NCBI GenBank assembly: GCA_019911865.1
Contig: JAIOJQ010000040.1
Location: forward strand, 1-34,435
DNA: 34,435 bases
Reading direction: 5' to 3'
DNA from: Thermoanaerobaculia bacterium
GTDB taxonomy: Bacteria; Acidobacteriota; Thermoanaerobaculia; Multivoradales; JAGPDF01
Of the stretch, positions 20,301-28,544 are shown one piece after another (the stretch's first letter is position 1; the number at the start of each line of letters is the position of its first letter). The position numbers and the translations under genes are program-made. The notes beneath the pieces are model-generated. The model was not told the origin of the DNA and did not search any database. It worked only from the letters and a program-made list of their open reading frames with translations.

Positions 20301-23300
20301 GGCTGATCGCCGGAACGAAGGACGCCCACGGCGAGACCTTCACCCTCGAGCGCTCCTTTGCCGTCGCCGACCGCGGCGCGAAGCTCGCCGTGCCGCTCGA
20401 GCTGCGCTTCGAGAGCCCGACCGTCGCGGTCGGCGGCACCGCCCGCCTGTTCGTCCACTCGGGGCTGCCCGGGCAGACCATCGTCCTCGAGCGGCTGCGC
20501 GGCGCCGCGGTGCACGAGCGGCACACGCTGCTGGCCGGCCGCGACCCGGTCTGGGTCGAGTGGCCGATCGACCGCGCCGACCGCGGCGGCTTCGGTGCCC
20601 GCGCCACGGTGGTCGCCGACCACCAGGTCGTCTCGCGCGCGACCGCCGTCGCCGTGCCGTGGGACGACCGCGGCCTCACCGTCGAGCTCACCAGCTTCCG
20701 GGACAAGTTGGAGCCCGGGGCGACCGAGACCTTCCGCGTCGCGGTCAGGGATCATCGGGGCCGCCCGCTCGGCGCCGGCGCCGCCGAGCTGCTGGCGTCG
20801 ATGTACGACCGCAGCCTCGACTACTTCCGCCCGTTCGCCGCGCCGCGCCCGTCCTCGCTCTACCCGGCCTTCGGTGCGCCGGCCGTCCTCCAGCACGCGC
20901 TGACCGGCGCCGGCGCCGTCTGGCGCGAGGCCGAGGACTGGTGGGACTGGACCGCGCCGCCGGTCTTCTCGGCCGACGCCTTCGTCGGCATCGACCCCTA
21001 CGGCATCGGTGGCCCCGGGTTCGGGGTGAAGCGGAGGATGATGCGGGGAGAAGTCGCGATGGAGGCCGCTGCAGCGCCGGCGCCTCAGGCGGGAAATGTC
21101 GAGCAGATCATCGTGAGCGCCGAGGCTCCCGTGGTCGATGCCATGGACGCCAAGTCGGCTGCGACGTTCGAGGCGGAGGGGCAGGAGCCGGATGCGAGTC
21201 TCCAGGCGCCGGCGGAAGTCAGCGCCCGCGCCGACTTCTCCGAGACCGCCTTCTGGCAGCCGCACCTCGTCACCGCGGCCGACGGCACGGCGGCGATCGA
21301 GTTCCGCGTTCCCGAGTCGCTGACCTCGTGGAAGCTCTGGGTGGCCGCGGTGACGCGTGACCTCGCCTCGGGCTACGTCGAGCAGGAGATCCGGACCGCC
21401 AAGGACCTGATGGTTCGCCCCTACCTGCCGCGCTTCCTGCGGGAGGGGGACCGCGCCGAGCTGCGCGTCGCGGTCGACAACGCCTCCGAGAAGAAGCTTT
21501 CCGGCGAGGTCCGCTTCCGAATCGAGGATCCCGACACCCAGGAGGATCTCTCGGCCGAGTTCGGCCTGCCCGCCGGTGGCGGCAGTGCGACGTTCGCGGC
21601 CGAGGCCGGCCAGGGGACGACGGTCGTCTTCCCGGTCGCGGCGCCCTCGGGCGTCCGCCCGCTCGCCTTCCGCGTCGAGGCGCGCGCGGGCGCCCTCTCG
21701 GACGGCGAGCTGCGGCCGATCCCGGTGCTCCCCTCGCGCATCCGGCTCGCGCAGTCGCGCTTCGCCGCGCTCACCGGCGGCGAGCGGCGCGAGCTCGTCT
21801 TCGAGGACCTCGCCGCCGGGGATCCGACCCGCATCGACGAGCGGATGGTGGTCACCGTCGACGGCCAGCTCTTCTACGGCCTGCTCGACGCCCTCCCCTA
21901 CCTCGTCGAGTACCCCTACGAGTGCACCGAGCAGACGCTCAATCGGTTCGTCTCGGCGGGCGTCCTCGGCTCGATGTTCGACCGCCACCCGGGCCTCCAG
22001 GCGATGGCCGCGGAGCTCGCCAAGCGCGACACCCGCTGGGAGCGCTTCGACGCGGCCGATCCCAATCGTCGGATGGCGCTCGAGGAGACACCCTGGCTCC
22101 GCCAGGCGCGCGGCGGCCCCGAGGGCGAGGACGAGGCGCTGCTGCGCGTCCTCGATCCGCAGGTTGCCCGCGCGGTGCGCGCCGAGGCGCTCGCCAAGCT
22201 CGAGCGAGCGCAGCTCCCCTCCGGCGCCTTCCCCTGGTTCCCGGGCGGGCCGCCGTCCCCCTACATGACCCTCTACCTGATGTACGGCCTGGCGCGCGCT
22301 TCCGAGTTCGGCGTCGAGGTCCCCGAGCCGATGGTGCGCCGCGGCTGGACCTTCCTGGCGCAGGAGATCGAGCGCGACTGGTGGAAGCGGGCGATCGAGG
22401 ACGACTGCTGCTGGGAGCTGCTCACCTTCGCCAACTACGTCGCGTCGTCCTACCCCGACCCGAAGTGGATGGAGTCGGTGCTGCCGGCCAGGCGCCGGCG
22501 CGAGATCCTCGACTTCTCCTTCAAGCACTGGAAGCAGCACTCGCCGATGCTCAAACTCCAGCTGGCGCTCACCCTCACCCGGATGGAGCGGCCGCAGGAC
22601 GCCAGGCTGGTCCTGGCGAGCGTCATGGACTCGGCGAAGAGCGACCGCGACCTCGGCACCTTCTGGGCGCCGGAGGACCGCGCCTGGCTCTGGTACAACG
22701 ACACGATCGAAACCCACGCCTGGGCGCTGCGCGCGCTCTCCGAGGTCGCCCCCGAAGACGCGCGGGACAAGGGCCTCGTGCAGTGGCTCTTCCTCAACAA
22801 GAAGCTCGGCCACTGGAAGTCGACCCGCGCCACCGCCGAAGTCCTCTTCTCGGTCGCCGCCTGGCTGCAGAAGAAGGAGCTGCTCGGGACGCGCGAGGAG
22901 CTCGCGGTCACCTTCGGCGGCCACACCACGCCGTTCGTCTTCGAACCCGACCGCTACAGTGGCAAGAAGAACCAGCTCGTGCTCGAGGGCGACGAGATCG
23001 TCCCCGCGCGCGACGCGACGATCGTCGTCGAACAGAAGACCGACGGGTTCGCCTTCGCCTCGGCGACCTGGCACTTCTCGACCGAGCAGCTGCCGGCCGA
23101 AGCGCGCGGCGACCTGTTCCACGTCGAGCGGCGCTGGTTCCGGCGGGTCGAGCAGGGTGCCGAGACGACGCTCGAGCCGCTGGCCGAAGGGGCGCGGCTG
23201 GCGGTCGGCGACGAGCTCGAGGTGCAGCTCTCGGTGCGCGCGAAAGCGGCGGCCGAGTACGTCCACCTGCGCGACCCGCGCGCCGCCGGACTCGAGCCCG

Positions 23301-23536
23301 ATCGCGCGGCGTCGGGATGGCGCTGGGATCTCGGCATCGTCTGGTACGAAGAGGTGCGCGACTCGGGGACCAACTTCTTCTTCGAGTGGCTGCCGGCTGG
23401 CGAGTACACCCTCAAGTACCGGGTGCGCGCCGCCACCGCGGGCGAGTTCCGGGTGGCGCCCGCCGAGCTGCAGTCGATGTACGCGCCGGAGTTCGTCGCC
23501 TACTCGGCGGGGGCGCGGCTGGCGATCGCGCCGTGA
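17396..23536 (+). CDS. Alpha-2-macroglobulin family protease inhibitor (large, thioester-containing)
   Basis: A 2046-residue exported protein, longer than the about 1650 residues of E. coli YfhM. A signal peptide (about 1-28) without lipobox Cys is followed by a helical N-terminal region (to about 430) and MG domains, one resembling a carboxypeptidase-regulatory fold (VVSGATGAPIAGAEATLYRW, about 538-560). A variable bait-like segment follows (about 1205-1275, rich in Ala/Glu/Met). The thioester motif CTEQ lies in YPYECTEQTLNRF (Cys1510, Gln1513), inside the alpha/alpha-toroid thioester domain. Cleavage of the bait by an attacking protease would expose the thioester and trap it. Periplasmic or cell-surface location is expected. 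No penicillin-binding protein 1C gene is adjacent, unlike many proteobacterial homologues; instead an M14 peptidase converges on it. The ATG at 17396 starts the signal peptide. Confidence 0.92.
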   Translation: MRPPTRLVRFAAALGAVTALGAGAFALAGRPADPDPTPPEDPPAVRADWLEVDRLLSEQKLAEAAKLLEHLEAAARERSDDLGLARVLVRQTQVGLALGGYETAVEALRARAWPEAPLARATVELYDAHALLGYLDAYDWEIRRREKVVSGEALDLKLWTADQIVAEADRAFARVWAQRTALGELAPDALAELHPNDYPEGIRPTLRDAVAYLWAERLADSAHWSPRESADLWKLDLDALAEGRTVEPTPERLSDPDLHPLEKLAAILGDLERWHRGRGERGATLEAKLERISSLHDAFTAEEDRGALAAALEQSLGEFRSDPWWSMAMARLAGMIQQGGSTGLAIRQRSVSLACGPDPDLCSTAPAVVARALALAGEKAYPRSPGAEACRVVRDEIEAPSYELQAMAIDAADRRSIEVSHRNLPALHLRAYRLPDERFDAKPVTWGGWNQDRVRAVLRGAPAASWKVDLPATADYRDHRTFTTPPLAGRGRFLVVASADPGFRRDSNLRQAVELRLSDLVVLRDPAFGYAPGADAIRVVSGATGAPIAGAEATLYRWQWEKRPEKVETRITDADGLARFELPPGGDGRGIAVVVRHGGDEAVWSQGYWWRPTSPPGSSAGALVFTDRAIYRPGQKLLWKILVYEGEAAKGSFRAVGGRDHVVELRDPNGEVVATGEAKTNDFGTAAGELEIPTGRLLGNWTLRSSANGSASIAVEEYKRPTFEVSLEAPAGEPRLNRPLEVPGEARYYFGLPVASGKVSWRVVRAPMWEWARHGWFWRPPAPPRTIASGSAELDAEGKFTVRFTPEADERERDACGCYRFTVETEITDEGGETRSAARSIAIGWVGVTLAVDGDPFLVGPQSPTEWTVRRRSLDGEARAGTTTWRLVELAQPARAPLPAELPRPVDPDLERWATPGDRLRPRWEGAPDSAQLLAGWNEAREVGRGTLAHGEDGAATLALGELAAGAYRLIAGTKDAHGETFTLERSFAVADRGAKLAVPLELRFESPTVAVGGTARLFVHSGLPGQTIVLERLRGAAVHERHTLLAGRDPVWVEWPIDRADRGGFGARATVVADHQVVSRATAVAVPWDDRGLTVELTSFRDKLEPGATETFRVAVRDHRGRPLGAGAAELLASMYDRSLDYFRPFAAPRPSSLYPAFGAPAVLQHALTGAGAVWREAEDWWDWTAPPVFSADAFVGIDPYGIGGPGFGVKRRMMRGEVAMEAAAAPAPQAGNVEQIIVSAEAPVVDAMDAKSAATFEAEGQEPDASLQAPAEVSARADFSETAFWQPHLVTAADGTAAIEFRVPESLTSWKLWVAAVTRDLASGYVEQEIRTAKDLMVRPYLPRFLREGDRAELRVAVDNASEKKLSGEVRFRIEDPDTQEDLSAEFGLPAGGGSATFAAEAGQGTTVVFPVAAPSGVRPLAFRVEARAGALSDGELRPIPVLPSRIRLAQSRFAALTGGERRELVFEDLAAGDPTRIDERMVVTVDGQLFYGLLDALPYLVEYPYECTEQTLNRFVSAGVLGSMFDRHPGLQAMAAELAKRDTRWERFDAADPNRRMALEETPWLRQARGGPEGEDEALLRVLDPQVARAVRAEALAKLERAQLPSGAFPWFPGGPPSPYMTLYLMYGLARASEFGVEVPEPMVRRGWTFLAQEIERDWWKRAIEDDCCWELLTFANYVASSYPDPKWMESVLPARRRREILDFSFKHWKQHSPMLKLQLALTLTRMERPQDARLVLASVMDSAKSDRDLGTFWAPEDRAWLWYNDTIETHAWALRALSEVAPEDARDKGLVQWLFLNKKLGHWKSTRATAEVLFSVAAWLQKKELLGTREELAVTFGGHTTPFVFEPDRYSGKKNQLVLEGDEIVPARDATIVVEQKTDGFAFASATWHFSTEQLPAEARGDLFHVERRWFRRVEQGAETTLEPLAEGARLAVGDELEVQLSVRAKAAAEYVHLRDPRAAGLEPDRAASGWRWDLGIVWYEEVRDSGTNFFFEWLPAGEYTLKYRVRAATAGEFRVAPAELQSMYAPEFVAYSAGARLAIAP

Positions 23537-23545
23537 CCGCGGTCA
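23534..23545. repeat. 12-bp palindrome joining two convergent stop codons
   Basis: TGACCGCGGTCA is perfectly self-complementary. Its left TGA is the stop of the macroglobulin gene, and its right TCA is, on the minus strand, the stop TGA of the M14 peptidase gene. The two genes are 6 bp apart, and no other terminator is visible. Confidence 0.8.
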
Positions 23546-26017
23546 GGGCGCGGTGACCGACCAGGCGGCGGTGTCGCCGCTCTCGAAGCCGTCGACGAAC
23601 GGCATCGTGTCGGAAGCTGCGACGATCGCGGTCAGCGCGACGTCGTCGAGGTGCCAGCCGTCGCGGACGAGGCCGGGATCCGAGGTCAACCGGAAGCGGA
23701 AGCGCGCCGCGGCGGCGCCGGCGAGCGCCGGCAGCGGGATGGCGACCGGTTGCCAGTCCCAGGCGACGGCACCCGAGAAGCGCTCGACCGGCGTCCAGCT
23801 CCCGCCGCCGTTGGTCGACACCTCGACGTACCCGTAGTCGTAGCCCCCCTCGAGCTGGTGCAGGTGGTGGAAGACCAGCTCGACCGTGGTCGCGTCCGAC
23901 AGATCGACGACCGGCGAGGTCAGCGTGACGTTGGCCAGGTTGCCGTAGTCCGCCACGCTGTCGGACCACGAGCGCGCACCCCGATGCGCGACGTCCGAGC
24001 GCACGGCCCACGGGCTCTGCGCCGTCCAACCGGGGTTGCCACCCTCGGCGTCGTCGGCGAAGACCGGCTCGGGCAGCGTGAAGTCGCGAACGATCGTCGC
24101 GCCGGGAGCCGCCACCACCGCCGCGGCGGTGCGCGGCGCGTGCAGTTCGGCGCGCGCCACGACGTCCCAGGTGCCGGCGGGAACCCGCAGCGCGTAGGCG
24201 CCGGTCGACGGATCGGCGACGGTCGCGAAGGGACCCACCGAGACCCTCGCGGTGAGCGGCGCGCCGGAGCCCGCCCCCGTCACCGTCCCTTCGATCCGCG
24301 GATCGTCGGCCGGATCGACGACCGCGAGGAGCGCCGCCGAGAGCGGTCCCCAGTTGCCGGCGGCATCGCGCGCCGCGACCCAGACCGGGTGGACGCCGTC
24401 GGCGAGCGCGCCGGTGTCGAGCGAGCAAGTGAGCTCCTCGAACGGCTCGTCGAAGGCGCCGTCCGCCGCCGCGAGCGGCATCGGCGTCGCGCCGGGCTGC
24501 CAGGGTGCGACGGCAATCCAGGCGCGCGCCTCGGCGATCACCTCGGCCGGCTCGGCCTGCCCGGACTCCTCGTCGAACACCCGGCCGTCGACGGCGCGGG
24601 CCGAGAGCACGACCGCGCCGCCGGGCGTGACGGCGCCGGGCGTGAGCTCGACGCGAAAGGTGTCGGGACCCCTGGCGAGCCGGTAAGGCGCGCGGGCGAC
24701 GCGCAGCGCGTAGCGCAGCATCTCGCCGGCGGCCTCGGCGATCGACTCCTCGAAGTCGGCGCAGCTCTCGAAGAAGGCCGTCCCCATCTCCCAGGTGTAG
24801 GCCGGCACGCCGAAGCGGCCGTAGGCGTAGTCCTTGGTCGAGCCGTCGACCGGGTAGAGCCCGCCCGAGCGCGGATCCCAGGCCGACAGCGCCCCCCACT
24901 TGCGGCCGAGGCGCAGCAGCCCCTCGCAGTTGGGGGGCAGGTTGGTGCCCGAGCAGACGTCCTCCTGGGTCGAAGTCAACCCGAAGGGCGTCAGGATGGC
25001 CGGCTGGTAGCTGTGCAGGTCGGCGTAGACGCCGGTCGTGTCGTCGGGGGCCGGCGTCGTCAGGTCGTCGGGCCGCTGGTCGAGGAAGACCAGGCCCATG
25101 TACGCCTGGACCGCCTGGGCCTCGGGCTCGGAAGCCGCCGCGACGCCGCGGTAGGTCGTCGCGCACGGGTCGCCACTCGAGCCGCCCCAGGCGCCCCAGT
25201 AGAAGTCGAAGTTGCGATTGAGATCGGCGCCGCGGCTGCTCGAGGTCGCACCGCAGTAGCTCTGGTTGGTGTTCTTGCGCCACGACTGGCCGGCCTCCGC
25301 CTTCTTGCGGCCGTCCGGGTTGGCGTGGAGCATGAGGTGGAACTCGTGGTGGTCGAGCAGCCAGGTCGCGTCGGCGTCGACGCCGTAGCTCGCGACCAGC
25401 CGCTCGGCGAAGCGGAGCGCGCTTTCGGCCGTCGTGTACTCGCGGGCGTGGATCGCCGCCGTCGCGAAAAATACCGGTTTCGGGCCCGGAATCGAAAGGT
25501 TGGTCAGCTTCAGGACGAGCAGGTCGTAGCCCCCGGCAGGCAGGTTCGCCTTCTCCCAGGAGTCGCCGGCGTCGAGGACGGTGGCGAGATCCGGCCGCGC
25601 GGCGGCGAGCGCCTGGGCCGCGGCGAAAGTCTCCTCGACCGTGCGATAACAGGGGAAACCCGGAATGCCGGCGCCGGCCGCGGCCTCCTTGCCGGGCGCG
25701 CCGATGCCGCGGCGCGCCGCGGTGCGCCCCTCGTCGACCTCGACGAAGAATCCGAGGGAACGCAGCCGGCCAACGATCTCGGCGTCAGCCTCGAGCAGGA
25801 GGTAGCCCTTGGTGTCGTGGTGATCGGCGAAGTGCTCGCCCCAGGAGGCGACCTCGCGCACCATCGTGGCGTCGCCGAACCAGGCGCGGACGACCCATGG
25901 CCCGTCGCCGGCCGGTTCGGCGGCGCCGAGCACCGCGGCGCACGGCGCGAGTGCGAGGACGAATGCAGCGAAGCGGCGGCGCGCGCGGCGTATGACGGAC
26001 CTCCGGTGGGGGTCCAA
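23543..26017 (-). CDS. Secreted M14 zinc carboxypeptidase with MAM/immune-inhibitor-like domain and DGFESGD C-terminus
   Basis: An 824-residue extracellular metallopeptidase. A signal peptide (RRARRRFAAFVLALAPC) and propeptide (to about 125) precede the M14 domain (about 125-435). It has Zn ligands H190 and E193 (AAIHAREYT), the substrate-binding region ADLNRNFDFYWG, Zn ligand H335 (YADLHSYQP) and catalytic E410 (YTWEMGTAF), so it should be active, probably carboxypeptidase-T-like. Then come an Ig-like segment, a carboxypeptidase-regulatory-like domain (about 570-640) and a jelly-roll domain (about 655-800; WSDSVADYGNLANVTLTS). The last 16 residues are DGFESGDTAAWSVTAP. The start is uncertain: TTG at 26017 is used, but a GGAGG lies downstream of it, 6 nt before an ATA at 25993. 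Convergent with the macroglobulin gene. Confidence 0.88.
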   Translation of the reverse strand: MDPHRRSVIRRARRRFAAFVLALAPCAAVLGAAEPAGDGPWVVRAWFGDATMVREVASWGEHFADHHDTKGYLLLEADAEIVGRLRSLGFFVEVDEGRTAARRGIGAPGKEAAAGAGIPGFPCYRTVEETFAAAQALAAARPDLATVLDAGDSWEKANLPAGGYDLLVLKLTNLSIPGPKPVFFATAAIHAREYTTAESALRFAERLVASYGVDADATWLLDHHEFHLMLHANPDGRKKAEAGQSWRKNTNQSYCGATSSSRGADLNRNFDFYWGAWGGSSGDPCATTYRGVAAASEPEAQAVQAYMGLVFLDQRPDDLTTPAPDDTTGVYADLHSYQPAILTPFGLTSTQEDVCSGTNLPPNCEGLLRLGRKWGALSAWDPRSGGLYPVDGSTKDYAYGRFGVPAYTWEMGTAFFESCADFEESIAEAAGEMLRYALRVARAPYRLARGPDTFRVELTPGAVTPGGAVVLSARAVDGRVFDEESGQAEPAEVIAEARAWIAVAPWQPGATPMPLAAADGAFDEPFEELTCSLDTGALADGVHPVWVAARDAAGNWGPLSAALLAVVDPADDPRIEGTVTGAGSGAPLTARVSVGPFATVADPSTGAYALRVPAGTWDVVARAELHAPRTAAAVVAAPGATIVRDFTLPEPVFADDAEGGNPGWTAQSPWAVRSDVAHRGARSWSDSVADYGNLANVTLTSPVVDLSDATTVELVFHHLHQLEGGYDYGYVEVSTNGGGSWTPVERFSGAVAWDWQPVAIPLPALAGAAAARFRFRLTSDPGLVRDGWHLDDVALTAIVAASDTMPFVDGFESGDTAAWSVTAP
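26000..26004 (-). promoter_or_regulatory. Shine-Dalgarno sequence pointing at an ATA codon
   Basis: GGAGG on the minus strand stands 6 nt before the in-frame ATA (25991-25993) that begins the signal peptide (IRRARRRFAAF). No ATG, GTG or TTG lies at the correct spacing. The nearest usual start, TTG at 26017, lies upstream of this site. Either ATA initiates, or the site is fortuitous or a base is wrong. Confidence 0.45.
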
Positions 26018-26042
26018 CGACGCTAGCACGCGCGCGGAAGGA

Positions 26043-26735
26043 TCAGGCCGCGACCGGCTCGACGGCAGTCTCGCCGGCGGCGGGTTCGGGTTCACCGCCG
26101 CCGAGCAGCTGCTCGGCGAGCCGCGCCCAGAGCCAGCCCATCGCGCGGTGCAGGTGAAGTGTGACGATCAGCAGCAGCAGTCCGACGAGGGAGATGGGCA
26201 ACGCCTCGACGACCGTGTCCGGGTTCCAGAACCCGAGGTCGACCGAGCCGCCGACGGCGAGCGCGAACGGCGCCGCGAGCAGGCCGCCCGAGACCGCGAG
26301 CGAGACCACCGAAACGACCCAGCCGGCGAGGCCGAGCGGGAAGCGCAGGGCGAGGAATAGCAGCCCCTTCCAGAGCGGCGCCCGGGTGAAGACCGACTTC
26401 GTCCACGCGCGCAGGCTCTCCGGTCCAACCGGACGCCGGCGCCGCTGCGGGACCAGCGCCCCGAGCAGCCAGATGGCGAGCCGGCGCTCGAGCCCCTCCG
26501 CCCCCCAGGCCGCCAGGAAGGTGACGAAGAGCAGCACGAGGCCGATCCAGAGGATGGCGAGCGCCGCGCCCGTGGCGAGCCCCACGGTCAGCCCGATGAA
26601 CCAGGCGAGCCCGAGCGGGAAGCCGAGCCAGACGTAGGCGAGCGACCCCCAGGTGCGCGCTTCGAGGAACGGCGCCAGCGCCCGGACGATCGGCGAGCGC
26701 AGCAAGGAAGGGGCGTCGAGGGTGGCGGTGCTCAT
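26043..26735 (-). CDS. Stand-alone membrane 'Sensor' domain protein
   Basis: A 230-residue protein of the putative-sensor family (the Sensor domain known from actinobacterial histidine kinases). It shows an internal duplication: [20 protein letters not shown] (about 27-46) and [20 protein letters not shown] (about 123-142) are parallel segments, each followed by a second long hydrophobic helix, giving four or more membrane spans. The ends are polar, and the C-terminus is acidic ([16 protein letters not shown]). No kinase, HTH or enzymatic domain is attached, so what it reports to is unknown. ATG at 26735 has GGAGG 7 nt upstream. Its stop lies 25 bp before the M14 peptidase start on the same strand; divergent from mdh across 99 bp. 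Confidence 0.72.
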   Translation of the reverse strand: MSTATLDAPSLLRSPIVRALAPFLEARTWGSLAYVWLGFPLGLAWFIGLTVGLATGAALAILWIGLVLLFVTFLAAWGAEGLERRLAIWLLGALVPQRRRRPVGPESLRAWTKSVFTRAPLWKGLLFLALRFPLGLAGWVVSVVSLAVSGGLLAAPFALAVGGSVDLGFWNPDTVVEALPISLVGLLLLIVTLHLHRAMGWLWARLAEQLLGGGEPEPAAGETAVEPVAA

Positions 26736-26818
26736 CAGGGCCTCCGGGCGCGCCGGAGAAGGCGGCGCGCGCACTCCGCCCTACGCCGCCGGGCGGGCGG
26801 GGTTTCGGCGACGGGGGA

Positions 26819-26824
26819 TAGAAT
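26819..26824 (+). promoter_or_regulatory. Putative -10 box of mdh
   Basis: TAGAAT lies 10 nt before the ATG at 26835 in the 99-bp region shared with the divergent sensor gene. No Shine-Dalgarno sequence is present, so a nearly leaderless transcript is likely. No clear -35 element. Confidence 0.45.
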
Positions 26825-26834
26825 TGCCGGCGCC

Positions 26835-27815
26835 ATGAACAAGCCCCTGCACATCGCCATCACCGGAGCCGCCGGCAACATCGGCTACGCCCTCGCCTTC
26901 CGTCTCGCCGCCGGCGACCTGGCCGGTCCCGACCGGCGCATCGTGCTGCAACTGCTCGAGATCCCGCCGGCGCTGCCGGCCCTCGAGGGGGTCGCCATGG
27001 AGCTGCGCGACTGCGCCTTCCCGCTGCTCGACGGCGTCGTCGTCACCGCCGACGTCGAGACCGCCTTCGCCGACGCCGACGTCTGCTTCCTGGTCGGCGC
27101 CAAGCCGCGCGGTCCGGGGATGGAGCGCAAGGACCTGCTGGCCGAAAACGGCAAGATCTTCGGTCCGCAGGGCAAGGCGATCGCCGCCGGCGCGGCGAAG
27201 GACGTCCGCGTCCTGGTGGTCGGCAACCCGGCCAACACCAACGCCCTGATCGCCGCGTCGAACGCGAAGGGGCTCGATCCGCGCCAGTTCCACGCCATGA
27301 CCCGGCTCGACCACAACCGCGCCCTCTCCCAGCTCGCCGAGAAGACGGGCAGCCACCCGCGCGACATCCACCGGCTGACGATCTGGGGCAACCACTCGTC
27401 GACCCAGGTGCCGGACATCGCCCACGCCACGGTCGGCGGGCGGCCGGCGACCGGGCTGGTCGACGGCGCGTGGACGCGTGACACGTTCATCCCGACCGTG
27501 CAGCAGCGCGGCGCGGCGATCATCAAGGCGCGCGGCGCCTCCTCGGCGGCCTCGGCGGCCTCCTCGGCGATCGACCATGTCCGCGACTGGCTGCTCGGCA
27601 CCCGCGAGGGGGACTGGGTGTCGATGGCGGTGCCGTCGGACGGCAGCTACGGGATCGCCCCCGGGGTGGTGTTCAGCTACCCGTGCGTCTCGAAAGGCGG
27701 CGAGGTCGAGATCGTCCAGGGCCTCGAGCTCGACGCCGACACGCGCGAGCGCCTCGACGCCTCCGACCGCGAGCTGCGCGAGGAGCGCGCCGCGGTCGAG
27801 AGCCTGCTCGCCTGA
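26835..27815 (+). CDS. mdh: Malate dehydrogenase (NAD-dependent, type 2)
   Basis: Interconverts malate and oxaloacetate in the TCA cycle; cytoplasmic. The 326-residue product has the Rossmann motif [15 protein letters not shown] (11-25), [15 protein letters not shown] carrying the substrate-binding arginines, [17 protein letters not shown] with the Asp/Arg active-site pair, and [12 protein letters not shown] with the catalytic His. These belong to the cytosolic/thermophilic type of MDH rather than the mitochondrial type. [18 protein letters not shown] replaces the more usual LDIP wording but is common in this subgroup. The acidic residue after the second strand favours NAD. Length is normal. 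It starts with ATG preceded by TAGAAT and no Shine-Dalgarno sequence. A GNAT gene follows 32 bp downstream. Confidence 0.95.
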   Translation: MNKPLHIAITGAAGNIGYALAFRLAAGDLAGPDRRIVLQLLEIPPALPALEGVAMELRDCAFPLLDGVVVTADVETAFADADVCFLVGAKPRGPGMERKDLLAENGKIFGPQGKAIAAGAAKDVRVLVVGNPANTNALIAASNAKGLDPRQFHAMTRLDHNRALSQLAEKTGSHPRDIHRLTIWGNHSSTQVPDIAHATVGGRPATGLVDGAWTRDTFIPTVQQRGAAIIKARGASSAASAASSAIDHVRDWLLGTREGDWVSMAVPSDGSYGIAPGVVFSYPCVSKGGEVEIVQGLELDADTRERLDASDRELREERAAVESLLA

Positions 27816-27847
27816 GGCCCTGCCGCCTGCCGAGCGGTTCCGAGCGC

Positions 27848-28363
27848 ATGATCTCCATCCGCCCCGGGACCCCCGCCGACGCGCCGGGGGTCGCCGCGTG
27901 CGTCGATCGGGTGGCGCGCGAGCGCCGCTACCTCGCCATCGTCGAGGGCTTCGCGATCGACGAAACGGCTCGTTTCATCACCCGCCTGCTCGACGCCGGC
28001 GGCGTCCACCTGGTGGCCGAAGAGGACGACGGCGAAATCGTCGGCGCCTGCGACATCGCGCCCCTCGCCACCGAGGGGATGCGCCACGTCGGCCGGCTCG
28101 GGATCGCCGTCCTGCCCGGCTACCGGCGGCGCGGCCTCGGCCGCCAGCTGCTGCGCGAGGCCGTCGACCGGTCTTTCGCCGCCGGCCTCGGCCGGGTCGA
28201 GCTCGAGGTCTTCGCCTCCAACACCGAGGCCATCCAGCTCTACGAGTCCGAGGGGTTCCGCCGCGAAGGCTGCCGCCGCGCCGCCCGCCGGCTCGACGGC
28301 CGCGAGGACGACCTGCTCCTCTACGGCCTGCTCGCCGGCGAATGGACGGGAGGGGTTGCCTGA
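27848..28363 (+). CDS. GNAT-family N-acetyltransferase
   Basis: A 171-residue cytoplasmic enzyme expected to move an acetyl group from acetyl-CoA to an amine. It shows the GNAT order: ISIRPGTPADAPGV (strand 1), HLVAEEDDGEIVGACDI (strands 2-3), LGIAVLPGYRRRGLGRQLL (motif A with the R-R-G-L-G CoA pyrophosphate loop, about 83-101), VELEVFASNTEAIQLYESEGF (motif B; N and Y typical) and a final strand. The wording AIQLYESEGFRREG is close to RimI/YhhY-like proteins, but the substrate cannot be told. The ATG at 27848 starts strand 1; no Shine-Dalgarno sequence is seen, so it may depend on reading from mdh, 32 bp upstream. A hairpin follows the stop. Confidence 0.88.
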   Translation: MISIRPGTPADAPGVAACVDRVARERRYLAIVEGFAIDETARFITRLLDAGGVHLVAEEDDGEIVGACDIAPLATEGMRHVGRLGIAVLPGYRRRGLGRQLLREAVDRSFAAGLGRVELEVFASNTEAIQLYESEGFRREGCRRAARRLDGREDDLLLYGLLAGEWTGGVA

Positions 28364-28379
28364 AACGGCAGCCGTTCGA

Positions 28380-28398
28380 GCCCCACGGCGAGTGGGGC
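28380..28398 (+). terminator. Hairpin after the GNAT gene
   Basis: GCCCCAC (28380-28386), loop GGCGA, GTGGGGC (28392-28398): a perfect 7-bp stem starting 17 nt after the GNAT stop. It would end the mdh-GNAT transcript. There is no T-run. Confidence 0.45.
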
Positions 28399-28544
28399 CG
28401 AGCCGAGCCGGCCGTGGCTCAGGCGAGCCGCCGGAGGTTCGGTGAGGGTCACCGGGATATTGTCTTCCGACCGTCATCGCGGCCGGATCGGGAGGGGGCA
28501 CCGGGTCCACCTTCGCGCGATGCCGCGGCGCCGAGGAGAAAGCG

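Noticed and set aside
18962-23266. 1434-codon open frame opposite the macroglobulin gene
   Set aside because: Antisense shadow with biased composition; the plus-strand gene has the thioester motif and a coherent domain order.
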